A DNA stretch of 64,000 nucleotides from VRUE01 sp963819755 (GCA_963819755.1 CAWFXB010000002.1:372001-436000), one strand, 5' to 3'; counted from the first letter of the stretch, positions 50,609-60,487 are shown. Notes: generated from the sequence alone by a model not told the origin. Translations and numbers: made by a program.

Positions 50609-51861
50609 CCCTGGCGGTTACAGGGGCGGCGCTCGACGGCGAGACCGTCGGGCTGCGCTGCGAGGACGGGACGATCGCGGCCATCGGGCCCGACGTCGTC
50701 GCCGAGGCCGGCGACGAGACGATCGACGCGGGCGGGATGCCGCTCCTTCCCACCCTGGTCAACGGCCACACCCACGCCGCGATGACGCTGTTCCGCGGCT
50801 ACGGCGGCGACCTGCCGTTGATGCGCTGGCTGGAGGAGAAGATCTGGCCGGTCGAGGCCAAGCTCGAGGCCGAGGACGTCTACTGGGGCGCGCGGCTCGC
50901 CTGCGCCGAGATGATCCGCACCGGAACCGGCTGCTTCTGGGACATGTACTGGCAGCCCGAGGCGACGGCGCGGGCGGTCGAGGACGCCGGCCTGCGAGCG
51001 ACGATCGGCGGGCCGCTCTTCGACGCCGACGGCCGCACCGCCGAGGCGCAGGCCCGGGTGAGCGCGGAGCTCGACGCGCTGGCCGGCGGTCCCGGTGAGC
51101 TCGACGCCGCACTCGCGCCGCACTCGATCTACACGGTCAGCGAAGGACTGCTGCGTTGGGCCGGGGAGCAGGCGGCGGAGCGCGGGCTGGCGCTCCAGAT
51201 CCACCTCTCCGAGACCGAGCAGGAGGTCGCGGACTGCCTCGCCGCACATGGCGAACGGCCCGCCGCCTACCTCGACCGGCTCGGTCTGCTCGGCGAGCGC
51301 ACGGTGCTCGCCCACGGCGTCAGGCTCGACCAGGCCGAGCTGGAGCTGATCGCTGAGCGCGGCGCCACCGTGGTCGCCAACCCAGTCGCCAACATGAAGC
51401 TGGCGGTTGGCGGGGTCCTCCCCTACCCGGCGGCGCGCCAGGCCGGTGTCGCGGTCGGGCTCGGCACCGACGGTCCCGGCTCCAACGACTCGCTCGACCT
51501 GCTCTCCGACCTCAAGACCTTCGCCCTGGCCCAACGCCACGCCGCCGGCGACGCGACCGTGATCCTGGCGGGCGAGGCGCTGGAGATCGCCACCGGCGCC
51601 CGCGCGCCCCTGCTCGGCGGCGGCGCCAAGCCCCTCACCGCCGGCGCGCCGGCCGACTTCCTGCTCCTGCGCGGCGACTCGCCGGAGCTCGGCATCGGCG
51701 ACCTCGCCTCCGATCTCGTCTACGCGGCAAGCGGCTCGGTCGTCGACACGACCGTGGTCGGCGGCCGGGTGCTGATGCGCGGCGGCGAGGTCGAGGAGAC
51801 CGCGGAGATCGTCGCCCGTGCCCGTGAGAGAACCGTCAGGTTGGGTATAGGCTCAACCTGA
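50605..51861 (+). CDS. mtaD: 5-methylthioadenosine/S-adenosylhomocysteine deaminase-like amidohydrolase
   Basis: The 418-aa amidohydrolase has PTLVNGHTHAAMTLFRGYGGDLPLMRWLEEKIWPVEA near 48-85 (HTH metal ligands), APHSIYTVSE near 170, QIHLSETEQEV near 197, LAHGVRLD near 233 and LGTDGPGSNDSLDLL near 287 with the metal Asp. These fit MtaD/SsnA-type deaminases. It overlaps the phosphorylase start by 4 nt, so deaminated methylthioinosine could be its product for the partner. It ends one base before the osmoprotectant ABC operon. Confidence 0.88.
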   Translation: MTLAVTGAALDGETVGLRCEDGTIAAIGPDVVAEAGDETIDAGGMPLLPTLVNGHTHAAMTLFRGYGGDLPLMRWLEEKIWPVEAKLEAEDVYWGARLACAEMIRTGTGCFWDMYWQPEATARAVEDAGLRATIGGPLFDADGRTAEAQARVSAELDALAGGPGELDAALAPHSIYTVSEGLLRWAGEQAAERGLALQIHLSETEQEVADCLAAHGERPAAYLDRLGLLGERTVLAHGVRLDQAELELIAERGATVVANPVANMKLAVGGVLPYPAARQAGVAVGLGTDGPGSNDSLDLLSDLKTFALAQRHAAGDATVILAGEALEIATGARAPLLGGGAKPLTAGAPADFLLLRGDSPELGIGDLASDLVYAASGSVVDTTVVGGRVLMRGGEVEETAEIVARARERTVRLGIGST

Positions 51862-53013
51862 GTGCCTGCTGCAGTCCGCTTCGAGAACGCGACCAAGCGC
51901 TACGGTAGCTCCGCTGAGGCTGCGGTCGAGCGGCTCAGCCTGGAGGCTGCGGCCGGTGAGATCTGCGTTCTCGTCGGTCCGTCGGGCTGTGGCAAGACGA
52001 CCGCGATGCGCCTGGTCAACCGCACGGTCGAGCTGAGCGAAGGCGACGTGACGATCGGTGGCGAGTCGGTGCGCGAGCGCGACCCGGCGCGGCTGCGGCG
52101 CGAGATCGGCTACGTGATCCAGGAGGTCGGCCTCTTCCCGCATCGCACGATCGCCCAGAACATCGGCACGGTGCCGCAGCTATTGGGCTGGAAGAAGGAG
52201 CGGATCGCCGCGCGCACGACCGAGCTGATCGAGCTGATCGGCCTCGACCCCGAGCTGGGCGAGCGCTACCCGGCGCAGCTCTCCGGCGGCCAGCAGCAGC
52301 GCGTCGGGGTGGCGCGGGCGCTCGCCGCCGACCCGCCGGTGATGCTGATGGACGAGCCCTTCGGCGCGATCGACCCGATCAACCGCGAGCGCCTGCAGAA
52401 CGAGTTCCTGCGCCTACAGGCGGAGATTCGCAAGACGATCCTCTTCGTCACCCACGACATCGACGAGGCGATCAAGATGGGTGACCGGATCGCGATCATG
52501 CGCAAGGGTGGTCACCTCGCCCAGTTCGCGACGCCCGCCGAGCTGCTGATGGCGCCCGCCGACGAGTTCGTCGAGGACTTCGTCGGCGCGGATAGGGCCC
52601 TGAAGCGCCTGGCGCTGATGCGCGTCGCCGACATCGACCTCTGGGAGGCGCCGCTCGCTTACGTCGGCCAGCCGACCGCCGAGGTGCGGGCGAAGCTGCG
52701 GGGCGCCGAGGTCCCCTACCCGCTGCTGGTCGACTCCGAGCGGCGGCCGCTCGGCTGGCTCTCCGAGCGCGACCTGGCCGCCGAAACGGTGCCGGCGCAA
52801 CCGGACTCGCCGCTCGGGCCGCTGCTCGACCGCGACGACGTGATGCGCGACGCACTCGCCGACCTGCTGCAGGGCGAGGCGCAGTACGCCGCCGTCACCG
52901 ACCACGGCGGCCGCATCGCCGGCGTGCTCTCGGTCGAGATCATCTCCGAGTTCCTCGCCTCACCCCGAGCGAAGACCGAGGAGAACAGCGCCGTGGAGCG
53001 ACCCCGTGGTTAG
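51862..53013 (+). CDS. opuCA: Osmoprotectant ABC transporter ATP-binding protein
   Basis: The 383-aa ATPase has Walker A GPSGCGKTT near 41, Q-loop VIQEVGLFPHRT, signature LSGGQQQR near 140, Walker B VMLMDEPFG near 161, and a C-terminal extension with two CBS-like halves (about 245-370: YVGQPTAEVRAKLRGAEVPYPLLV; MRDALADLLQGEAQYAAV). The CBS pair senses ionic strength in OpuA/OpuC systems. Start is GTG 51862 right after the mtaD stop. First of four transporter genes. Confidence 0.93.
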   Translation: MPAAVRFENATKRYGSSAEAAVERLSLEAAAGEICVLVGPSGCGKTTAMRLVNRTVELSEGDVTIGGESVRERDPARLRREIGYVIQEVGLFPHRTIAQNIGTVPQLLGWKKERIAARTTELIELIGLDPELGERYPAQLSGGQQQRVGVARALAADPPVMLMDEPFGAIDPINRERLQNEFLRLQAEIRKTILFVTHDIDEAIKMGDRIAIMRKGGHLAQFATPAELLMAPADEFVEDFVGADRALKRLALMRVADIDLWEAPLAYVGQPTAEVRAKLRGAEVPYPLLVDSERRPLGWLSERDLAAETVPAQPDSPLGPLLDRDDVMRDALADLLQGEAQYAAVTDHGGRIAGVLSVEIISEFLASPRAKTEENSAVERPRG

Positions 53014-53761
53014 TGCCGCGGCACTCGCGCTCCCCCTGGCAAAGGTCGGCGAAGTCGGCGAAAGCTTCTTCCACGAACGCAGCTCGGAGACGCTGCCCTG
53101 CCAGGCGAGCAGCAGCCACCTGTTCTGCTTCGACTGGGCGAAGGAAAACATCGACAGCTTCGCGACTCCCACCCTGCAGCACCTCGAACTTGTCCTCTTC
53201 TCGGTCCTTGCCGGCTTCATGGTGGCCATCGCCCTGGCCCTGCTCGCGCATCAGCGACGCTGGCTGCAGACGCCACTGCTGGCGATCACCGGCGTCATCT
53301 ACACCGTGCCGAGCATCGCCTTCTTCTTCCTCCTGCTGCCGGTCACCGGGCTCGGCCGCGACACCGTGATCATCGCCCTCAGCGCCTACACCCTGCAGAT
53401 CATCTACCGCAACGCGATCACGGGGCTCGCCAATGTGCCGTCCGCAACCAGGGACGCGGCGCGCGGCATGGGGCTCACCGAGCGGCAGATTCTCTGGCGG
53501 GTCGAGCTGCCTCTCGCGACGCCGGAGATCGTCGCCGGCCTGCGCATCGCAGCGGTCAGCACCGTCGCCCTTGCGACCTTCGCCGTCTTCGTCAACGGCG
53601 GCGGCCTCGGGGGCAAGATCTACTCGCAGAGCAACCTCACCTTTCCGACCAGCATCATCATCGCCGGCGGCATAGCGATGCTGATGGCGCTCGCCTTCCA
53701 CCTGGCGCTGGTAGGAATCGAGCGCTACACGACCCCCTGGCGCAGAGCGGCGGCGGGATGA
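53006..53761 (+). CDS. opuCB: Osmoprotectant ABC transporter permease (1)
   Basis: The 251-aa permease has a short N-terminal periplasmic-like segment, then about six helices and the EAA-type loop SATRDAARGMGLTERQILWRVELPLATPEIVAGLR near 145-180 that docks on the ATPase. VYTVPSIAFFFLLLPVTG is typical of OpuCB/YehW. Start GTG 53006 overlaps the ATPase stop by 8 bp. It pairs with the second permease to form the heterodimeric channel. Confidence 0.92.
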   Translation: MVSAAALALPLAKVGEVGESFFHERSSETLPCQASSSHLFCFDWAKENIDSFATPTLQHLELVLFSVLAGFMVAIALALLAHQRRWLQTPLLAITGVIYTVPSIAFFFLLLPVTGLGRDTVIIALSAYTLQIIYRNAITGLANVPSATRDAARGMGLTERQILWRVELPLATPEIVAGLRIAAVSTVALATFAVFVNGGGLGGKIYSQSNLTFPTSIIIAGGIAMLMALAFHLALVGIERYTTPWRRAAAG

Positions 53762-54480
53762 CCGCTGCGCTCCTCCCCCCTTTCCTGCCCGCGTCGATCG
53801 GCGGCGCAATCGAATTCATCTTCGAGCCGCAGAGTTCGAACGTCACTGGGGGCAAGAAGGTAGGAGGGCTGGAACAGGTGATCGAACTGACGCTGAACCA
53901 GCTCGAAGTCACCCTCCTCGCCCTCGCGCTCGCAACCGCGATCGCGCTGCCGATCGGCCTCTATCTCGGCCACAGGGGAATCGGCGAGCTGTTTGCAGTG
54001 GGACTGGGCAACGTCGGCCGGGCGGTGCCCGAGCTGGCGCTGATCGCCCTGATGGCGGCGGTGGTAGGAGTGGGGCTGCTCAACCTGACGATCGCCCTCA
54101 CGGTTCTTGGCATCCCGCCTATCCTCACCAACGCCTTCGTCGGCATCCGCCAGGTCGACCGCGCCCCGGTCGACGCGGCGCGGGGAATGGGGATGAACGA
54201 GGCGGAGATCCTCCTCAAGGTCGAGATGCCACTGGCGGTCCAGACCCTGATGGCCGGCATCCGCAGTGCCGCGATCGCGATCGTCGCCACCGCCACCATC
54301 GGGCCGATCGCCGGCGTGCTCACTCTCGGCGACTTCATCATCAACAACAACGTCTACGGCGACAACGGCCTGCTCGCCGGCGGCATCCTCGTCGCCCTGC
54401 TCGCCCTCGCGCTCGAGGCTGTGCTTGCCGGAATTCAGCGTCTGCTCACTTCGAGAGGCTTGCAGCTCAGTCCGACCTGA
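53758..54480 (+). CDS. opuCD: Osmoprotectant ABC transporter permease (2)
   Basis: The 240-aa permease overlaps the first by 4 nt. It has AVPELALIALMAAVVGVGLLNLTIALTVLG near 80-110 and the EAA loop RAPVDAARGMGMNEAEILLKVEMPLAVQTLMAGIR near 137-172, then TATIGPIAGVLTLGDFI and VYGDNGLLAGGILVALLALALE. These match OpuCD/YehY permeases for glycine betaine, choline or related solutes. Confidence 0.92.
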   Translation: MTAALLPPFLPASIGGAIEFIFEPQSSNVTGGKKVGGLEQVIELTLNQLEVTLLALALATAIALPIGLYLGHRGIGELFAVGLGNVGRAVPELALIALMAAVVGVGLLNLTIALTVLGIPPILTNAFVGIRQVDRAPVDAARGMGMNEAEILLKVEMPLAVQTLMAGIRSAAIAIVATATIGPIAGVLTLGDFIINNNVYGDNGLLAGGILVALLALALEAVLAGIQRLLTSRGLQLSPT

Positions 54481-54528
54481 CCTGTTCCCAGAAATCACCG
54501 CAATGCAATCGACAAGAGAGGAAGCACA

Positions 54529-55506
54529 GTGAGAAACACGACCCAGAGGGCGCGCGCCTCCGTAGCAGTGCTGCTCGCGCTCTTCCTCAGCCTCGGAGTC
54601 GCTGCATGCGGCTCGAGCAATGACAGCAGCACCGAAGGCGAAGGCGGCGGCGCGATCGCCTCTAACCCCGCCAACGGCAAGGTGACGCTGACGATCGGCT
54701 CGAAGAACTTCCCCGAACAGGAAATCCTCGGGGAAATCTACGCCCAGGCGCTGAAAGCGGCCGGCTACAAGGTGAAGAGCGCGCTCAACCTCGGCTCCGA
54801 AACGGTCGCCCACAAGGCGGTCAAGTCAGGGCAGATCTCCGGCTACCCGGAGTACGCGAGCACGGCGCTGACCTCCTTCTTCGGCCTCGAACCCGAAGAA
54901 GTCCCCGCCGGCGCGCAAGCCGCCTACGAAAAGGCGAAGGCGGAATTCGAAAAGGAAGACCTGACGGCCTTCCCGCCGACGCCGTTCGCCAGCGCCAACG
55001 CGGTCGGGACGCTGAAGAAGACGGCTGAAAAGGAAGGGCTAAAGACGATCTCCGACCTGCAGGGCAAGTCGGAACACCTCAGCCTCTACGGCTCGCCCGA
55101 GTGCCGCCAGCGGATCGACTGCCTGGCCGGGCTCGAAAAGTACTACGGGCTCAAATTCAAGTCGTTCACTCCGGTCGACATCGGCCTGCGCTACAAGGTC
55201 CTCGAAACGGGTCAGGCCGACCTCTCGATCCTCTTCACCACCGACGCACAGCTCTCGGCGGAGAAGGACAAGTTCGTCATCCTCGAAGACGACAAGCACG
55301 TCTTCCCGGCGGGCAACGTCATCTTCGTGAGCAAGGCCTCGACGGCTGAAAAGGCCGGGCCCGATTACGAAAAGACGATCGTCCAGGTCCAGGAAGGCCT
55401 GACGCTGCCGGTCATGCAGGAGCTCGACGCCCGGGTCGAACTCGAAAAGCAGTCGCCGGCCAAGGCGGCTGCCGCATACCTGAGCGAAGCCGGCTACACC
55501 GGCTAG
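54529..55506 (+). CDS. opuCC: Osmoprotectant ABC transporter substrate-binding lipoprotein
   Basis: The 325-aa protein has a lipoprotein signal (LLALFLSLGVAACGSS, lipobox VAAC) and the QAT-binding fold: IGSKNFPEQEILGEIYAQAL near 56-75, KSGQISGYPEYASTALTSFFG, ASANAVGTLKKTAEKEGLKTISDL and VDIGLRYKVLETGQADLSILFTTDA near 217-240. Aromatic residues of the ligand box are plausible in EYAST and YGLKF. Start GTG 54529 has GAGAGGAAG before it. It ends in a CTAG shared with the convergent MFS gene. Confidence 0.93.
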   Translation: MRNTTQRARASVAVLLALFLSLGVAACGSSNDSSTEGEGGGAIASNPANGKVTLTIGSKNFPEQEILGEIYAQALKAAGYKVKSALNLGSETVAHKAVKSGQISGYPEYASTALTSFFGLEPEEVPAGAQAAYEKAKAEFEKEDLTAFPPTPFASANAVGTLKKTAEKEGLKTISDLQGKSEHLSLYGSPECRQRIDCLAGLEKYYGLKFKSFTPVDIGLRYKVLETGQADLSILFTTDAQLSAEKDKFVILEDDKHVFPAGNVIFVSKASTAEKAGPDYEKTIVQVQEGLTLPVMQELDARVELEKQSPAKAAAAYLSEAGYTG

Positions 55507-56780
55507 CGCTCCGCCACAGCCCGCCGACGGGCCGAAAAGCGAAGCCCTGCTTCGCTTTTCGGCCCGTCGGCAGTGGCGGCTAGGCGGGCGAAGGAGACGT
55601 GGGCTGCCCAGGCGGCGGAGAGGCCGGCGATCGCCGCGAGGAGCAGCGCCACCCGTGGGTCATAGGCCTCGGAGAGCCAGCCGGTCAGCGGTCCCCCGAT
55701 CGGGGTCGAGCCGAGGAAGACGACCGAGTAGAGCGCCATCACCCGGCCCCGCATCTCCGGCTCCACCGCGAGCTGAAGAGTCGAGTTGATGCTTGCGGCG
55801 AAGGTGACCGCGGCGGCTCCGAGCAGGGCGAGCATCGGGATCTCGAGTGCCAGCGCCGGCATCGCCGCCGCGAGCAGGGCCGAGACGCCGAAGGCAAGTG
55901 CCGCGGCGGCGATCAGGCGCGGCCCGGTGCGACCTTGAGCACCGGTGATCAGCGCGCCGGCGAGCGAGCCGGCGCCCATCGCCGAGACCAGCACCGCGTA
56001 GGTACCGGCGCCGCCGTCGAAGCTGAAGCGAGCGAGCAGCGGCAGCACCACCTGGAAGTTGAAGCCGAAGGTGCCGACCAGCGCCATCAGCGCCAGCGGC
56101 ACCGCCAGCGCGGGCGTCCGCTTGACGTAGCGAAGGCCGGCGCGGATTGCCCCGGGCTCGCGTCCGCCCGTGGGAGCCCCGCGCAGCTGCGCGGGGTCCA
56201 TCCGCCAGAGGGCGAGGATCATCGCCGCGAAGGTGAGGGCGTTGACGCCGAAGCAGGGCCCGACGCCGGAGGCCGCGATCAGCAGCCCACCGATCGCCGG
56301 GCCAACGATCCGCGCCGACTGGACGATGACGCTGTTGAGGCTGACCGCGTTGACGACCCGGCCGGGGCCGACCATCTCGATCACGAAGCTCTGCCGGGTC
56401 GGGTTGTCGACCGCGTTGACGGAGCCCATCGCGAAGACCGCGAGGTAGACCATCCAGGGAGCGACCGTCCCGGCCTCGGTCACGGCGAAGAGGCCGATCG
56501 CGGGAAGCGCCATCAGCGCCTGGGTCACCATCAGCAGGCGCCGCTTGGGGAAGCGATCGGCAAACAGCCCGCCCCAGGCGCCGAAGAGGAGCATCGGCAG
56601 GAACTGCAGGGCGGTGGTCAGGCCGACGGCGACACCGCTGCCGGTGAGGCTGAGGATCAGCCAGACCGCGGCAACCGTCTGCATCCAGTTGCCCGATAGC
56701 GAGACGACCTGGCCGGCGAAGTAGCGCCGGTAGTTGGGGACGGAGAGCGAGTGGAAGCTGCGCCTCACCGCGGCGCTCAA
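55503..56780 (-). CDS. MFS transporter (EntS-like)
   Basis: The 425-aa protein has about 11-12 helices and the MFS_3 features PNYRRYFAGQVVSLSGNWMQTVAAVWLI near 14-42, GAWGGLFADRFPKRRLLM near 68-85 (motif A) and MGSVNAVDNPTRQSFVIEMVG near 117-137. It resembles EntS/YhhS-type exporters. It starts by ATGA overlap with the MarR gene, a typical repressor-efflux operon. The last 20 codons lie in a long terminator hairpin. Confidence 0.9.
   Translation of the reverse strand: MSAAVRRSFHSLSVPNYRRYFAGQVVSLSGNWMQTVAAVWLILSLTGSGVAVGLTTALQFLPMLLFGAWGGLFADRFPKRRLLMVTQALMALPAIGLFAVTEAGTVAPWMVYLAVFAMGSVNAVDNPTRQSFVIEMVGPGRVVNAVSLNSVIVQSARIVGPAIGGLLIAASGVGPCFGVNALTFAAMILALWRMDPAQLRGAPTGGREPGAIRAGLRYVKRTPALAVPLALMALVGTFGFNFQVVLPLLARFSFDGGAGTYAVLVSAMGAGSLAGALITGAQGRTGPRLIAAAALAFGVSALLAAAMPALALEIPMLALLGAAAVTFAASINSTLQLAVEPEMRGRVMALYSVVFLGSTPIGGPLTGWLSEAYDPRVALLLAAIAGLSAAWAAHVSFARLAATADGPKSEAGLRFSARRRAVAER
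55511..55579. terminator. Long bidirectional terminator hairpin
   Basis: A perfect 23-bp stem (55523-55545 with 55549-55571) with a 3-nt loop is extended by a 7-bp outer stem (55511-55517 with 55573-55579). It follows the opuCC stop and lies inside the 3' coding end of the convergent MFS gene. TTTTC occurs in the right arm, but there is no separate T-run. Confidence 0.75.
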
Positions 56781-57229
56781 CTTGGCTCCTCCAGGATCCC
56801 CTCGAGGATCTCCGCCGCCCGCTCCAGCGTCTCGACGTCGCCGGCCGGCAGGTCGCGCATGCGGCGCGCCAGGTAGGCGTTCTTGCGCCGCCGCATGCGG
56901 CGCAAGCGCTCGCGTCCCGCCGCGGTGATGCTGACCAGGGCGCTGCGCCCGTCCTCGGGATCCGGCGCCCTCTCCACCAGGCCGGCTTCGCTGAGCACGC
57001 GCAGCGTCCGCGTCGCCGTCGGCCGCTTCACGCGCTCGATCTCGGCCAGCTCACTGGGCGTGAGCGGCCCGCGCCGCTCGACGGTCACCAGCGCCGCCGC
57101 CGAGGTCGGCGTCAGCTCGCCCACCGCCCCCGCGGCCTCCTGGCGCAAGCGCCGCGAGGTCCGCACGATTGCCATCCGCAAACGTGCCGCGGAGTGGGTG
57201 AGCGTCGTGTCGCTGGTCGCCAAAGTCAT
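56777..57229 (-). CDS. MarR-family repressor
   Basis: The 150-aa regulator has the MarR winged helix: LTPTSAAALVTVERRGPLTPSELAEIERVKRPTATRTLRVLSEAGLVERAPDPEDGRSALVSITAAGRERL (residues about 38-108; key parts LTPSELAEIERVKRPTATRT and DGRSALVSITAAG). It precedes and overlaps the MFS gene by 4 nt. A 10-bp inverted repeat lies 10 bp before its start, the expected autoregulatory site. Confidence 0.92.
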   Translation of the reverse strand: MTLATSDTTLTHSAARLRMAIVRTSRRLRQEAAGAVGELTPTSAAALVTVERRGPLTPSELAEIERVKRPTATRTLRVLSEAGLVERAPDPEDGRSALVSITAAGRERLRRMRRRKNAYLARRMRDLPAGDVETLERAAEILEGILEEPS

Positions 57230-57238
57230 TAGCCTTGG

Positions 57239-57261
57239 TAATTAGTTTAGCAAACTAATTA
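57239..57261. promoter_or_regulatory. MarR operator candidate
   Basis: TAATTAGTTT and AAACTAATTA are exact inverted 10-bp arms with a 3-bp spacer, in an AT-rich island immediately upstream of the marR start. Length and symmetry match MarR-dimer operators. It probably also covers the promoter of the marR-MFS operon. Confidence 0.75.
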
Positions 57262-57354
57262 TTGGTTACGACTTTCAAACGGAACTGTCAAATGTCTGTT
57301 CCAGTTTGGCCCACCTCGGTTTCTTACCGGATTTCGTTGCTAGCGTCGGGAGGA

Positions 57355-57443
57355 GGAGGGCGAAGGGGACGGGTGTCTCCAGGCGGTTGAGAACCGCCCT
57401 GTCCGAACAACCGTCGGATCCGGTTCGAGTCCGGCGCCCTCCG
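57355..57443 (+). tRNA. Class II tRNA with 8/4 acceptor-T arrangement, anticodon GAG
   Basis: The gene folds fully. Acceptor: 8 bp, GGAGGGCG (57355-57362) with CGCCCTCC (57435-57442). D arm: 6 bp (57365-57370 with 57375-57380) with a 4-nt loop. Anticodon arm: GGCGG/CCGCC with loop TTGAGAA, anticodon GAG at 57389-57391. Variable arm: 5 bp (57402-57406 with 57414-57418). T arm: 4 bp CCGG/CCGG with loop TTCGAGT. Discriminator G at 57443; CCA is not encoded. Canonical tRNAs have 7/5 and 3-4 bp D stems. The 8/4, long-D form matches the reported unusual 'allo-tRNA' class and differs from tRNA-Sec (8/5, anticodon TCA). G73 and the long variable arm suggest serylation, while GAG reads leucine codons. 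Confidence 0.8.
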
Positions 57444-57450
57444 CATATGG

Positions 57451-57562
57451 CTCGCCGAAGCGGGTCGAGTGCTGGCGCGGCTCGTGCTAGCCTGAGGCAC
57501 GGTTCTCAGCCGCCTGCGGGGTGGTACCCCGCTTCGCCAGACTCGACCCGCTCCGGCGGGTC
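57451..57562 (+). ncRNA. Structured leader RNA with T-box-like core and alternative hairpins
   Basis: A long stem pairs 57451-57470 with 57541-57560 (one mismatch), continued after a bulge by 57472-57477 with 57535-57540. Inside are two hairpins: 57478-57512 (CGGCT/AGCCG plus CGTGC/GCACG) and 57516-57532 (GCGGGG, loop TGGTA, CCCCGC). The second holds GGGTGGTACC, the core shared by T-box antiterminators. A competing hairpin GACCCGC/GCGGGTC (57545-57562, loop TCCG) precedes TTGTCGTTT and would break the long stem. Bases 57500-57516 are complementary to 57380-57396 of the tRNA. The channel gene starts 51 bp later. Confidence 0.55.
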
Positions 57563-57613
57563 TTGTCGTTTCTCGAGGTAGGCACACAAGCCGTCGTGTC
57601 GAAGTAGGCGCGG

Positions 57614-58423
57614 ATGAGCGTCGAGGTTGCCAAGAAGCTCGTGCCCTACGGGCCGGGGATGGACGCGCGCAGCACGCGCGTCGCCGAAGTCCTCAACACG
57701 CCGATGCTGTTCGCCGCGGCGCTGACGATCCCCGCGGTGGCGATCAACGAGTCCCATCCGGGGGGCTGGCTGCTGGACGTCGCACACACGCTCAACTGGG
57801 TCATCTGGCTCGCCTTCCTCACCGAGCTCGTGGTGATGCTGGCGGTCGTGCCGGAACGGGGGACCTGGCTCAAGCACCACCCGCTCGACCTGATCATCGT
57901 TGTCTTCACGCCGCCGGTGCTGCCGGCTGGCCTGCAAAGCCTGCGAGTCCTGCGGCTGCTGCGCCTGCTCCGGCTGCTGCGCCTTGCCCAGCTCTCTCGC
58001 GAGGCCTTCTCGCTGCGCGGCCTGCATTACGCGGCGCTGCTCGCCGTGCTCACCGCGGTCGCCGGCGGCGCCCTCTTCGTCGGCTTCGAGAAGCACAGCC
58101 AGCACCTCACCGCCTGGGACGGGATCTACTGGGCGGTCACCTCGATGACCACGCTCGGCTCGAACATCTACCCGATGACGACCGGGGGCGAGGTCGTCGG
58201 CGTCATCGTCGTCATCGTCGGCATCTCCTTCGTCGCCCTGCTCACCGGCGCGATCGCCCAGCGCTTCCTCGGCCCCGAGATCGCCGAAGTGGAGGCCGAG
58301 CTGGAGGCCGAGGCGCTCAGCGCCGAGGCGATCGCCCTGCGCGAGCTGCGCAACGTCCGCGAGCAACTCGAGGCGCTGGAGGTAGCGGTCGAGCGGATGG
58401 TCGATCAGCGCTCACCGCATTAG
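57614..58423 (+). CDS. Voltage-gated-like ion channel, non-canonical filter
   Basis: The 269-aa protein has an N-terminal voltage-sensor-like part with a repeated LRLLRLLRLLR helix (near 116-127, S4-like), then S5, a pore loop and S6, and a C-terminal coiled coil (EVEAELEAEALSAEAIALRELRNVREQLEAL in part). The pore reads MTTLGSNIYPMTTGGE where potassium channels have T-x-GYGD-YP, so Tyr, second Gly and Asp are lost. Potassium selectivity is doubtful. ATG 57614 has only a weak ribosome-binding site. The structured leader lies directly upstream. Confidence 0.8.
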   Translation: MSVEVAKKLVPYGPGMDARSTRVAEVLNTPMLFAAALTIPAVAINESHPGGWLLDVAHTLNWVIWLAFLTELVVMLAVVPERGTWLKHHPLDLIIVVFTPPVLPAGLQSLRVLRLLRLLRLLRLAQLSREAFSLRGLHYAALLAVLTAVAGGALFVGFEKHSQHLTAWDGIYWAVTSMTTLGSNIYPMTTGGEVVGVIVVIVGISFVALLTGAIAQRFLGPEIAEVEAELEAEALSAEAIALRELRNVREQLEALEVAVERMVDQRSPH

Positions 58424-58428
58424 GCGGA

Positions 58429-60411
<1,983 letters not shown>

Positions 60412-60487
60412 TGCGCTCCCTCCTCGGCCGTTACCCTGAGCGAGAAAGCTACCCCTTCAACGATCCCCAGCAAACTGGACAGCCCAA

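Noticed and set aside
57355..57443. Selenocysteine tRNA
   Set aside because: The 8-bp acceptor and 6-bp D stem suggest it, but the anticodon loop reads TTGAGAA (GAG), not TCA, and the T stem is 4 bp instead of 5.
57451..57562. c-di-AMP (ydaO-type) riboswitch controlling a channel
   Set aside because: Such switches often precede K+ transport genes, but the conserved ydaO sequence blocks and two-fold layout are not seen.
57306..57587. Short open frames across the tRNA and leader
   Set aside because: They cross a fully folding tRNA gene and a strongly structured leader and have Arg/Pro/Ser-rich products.
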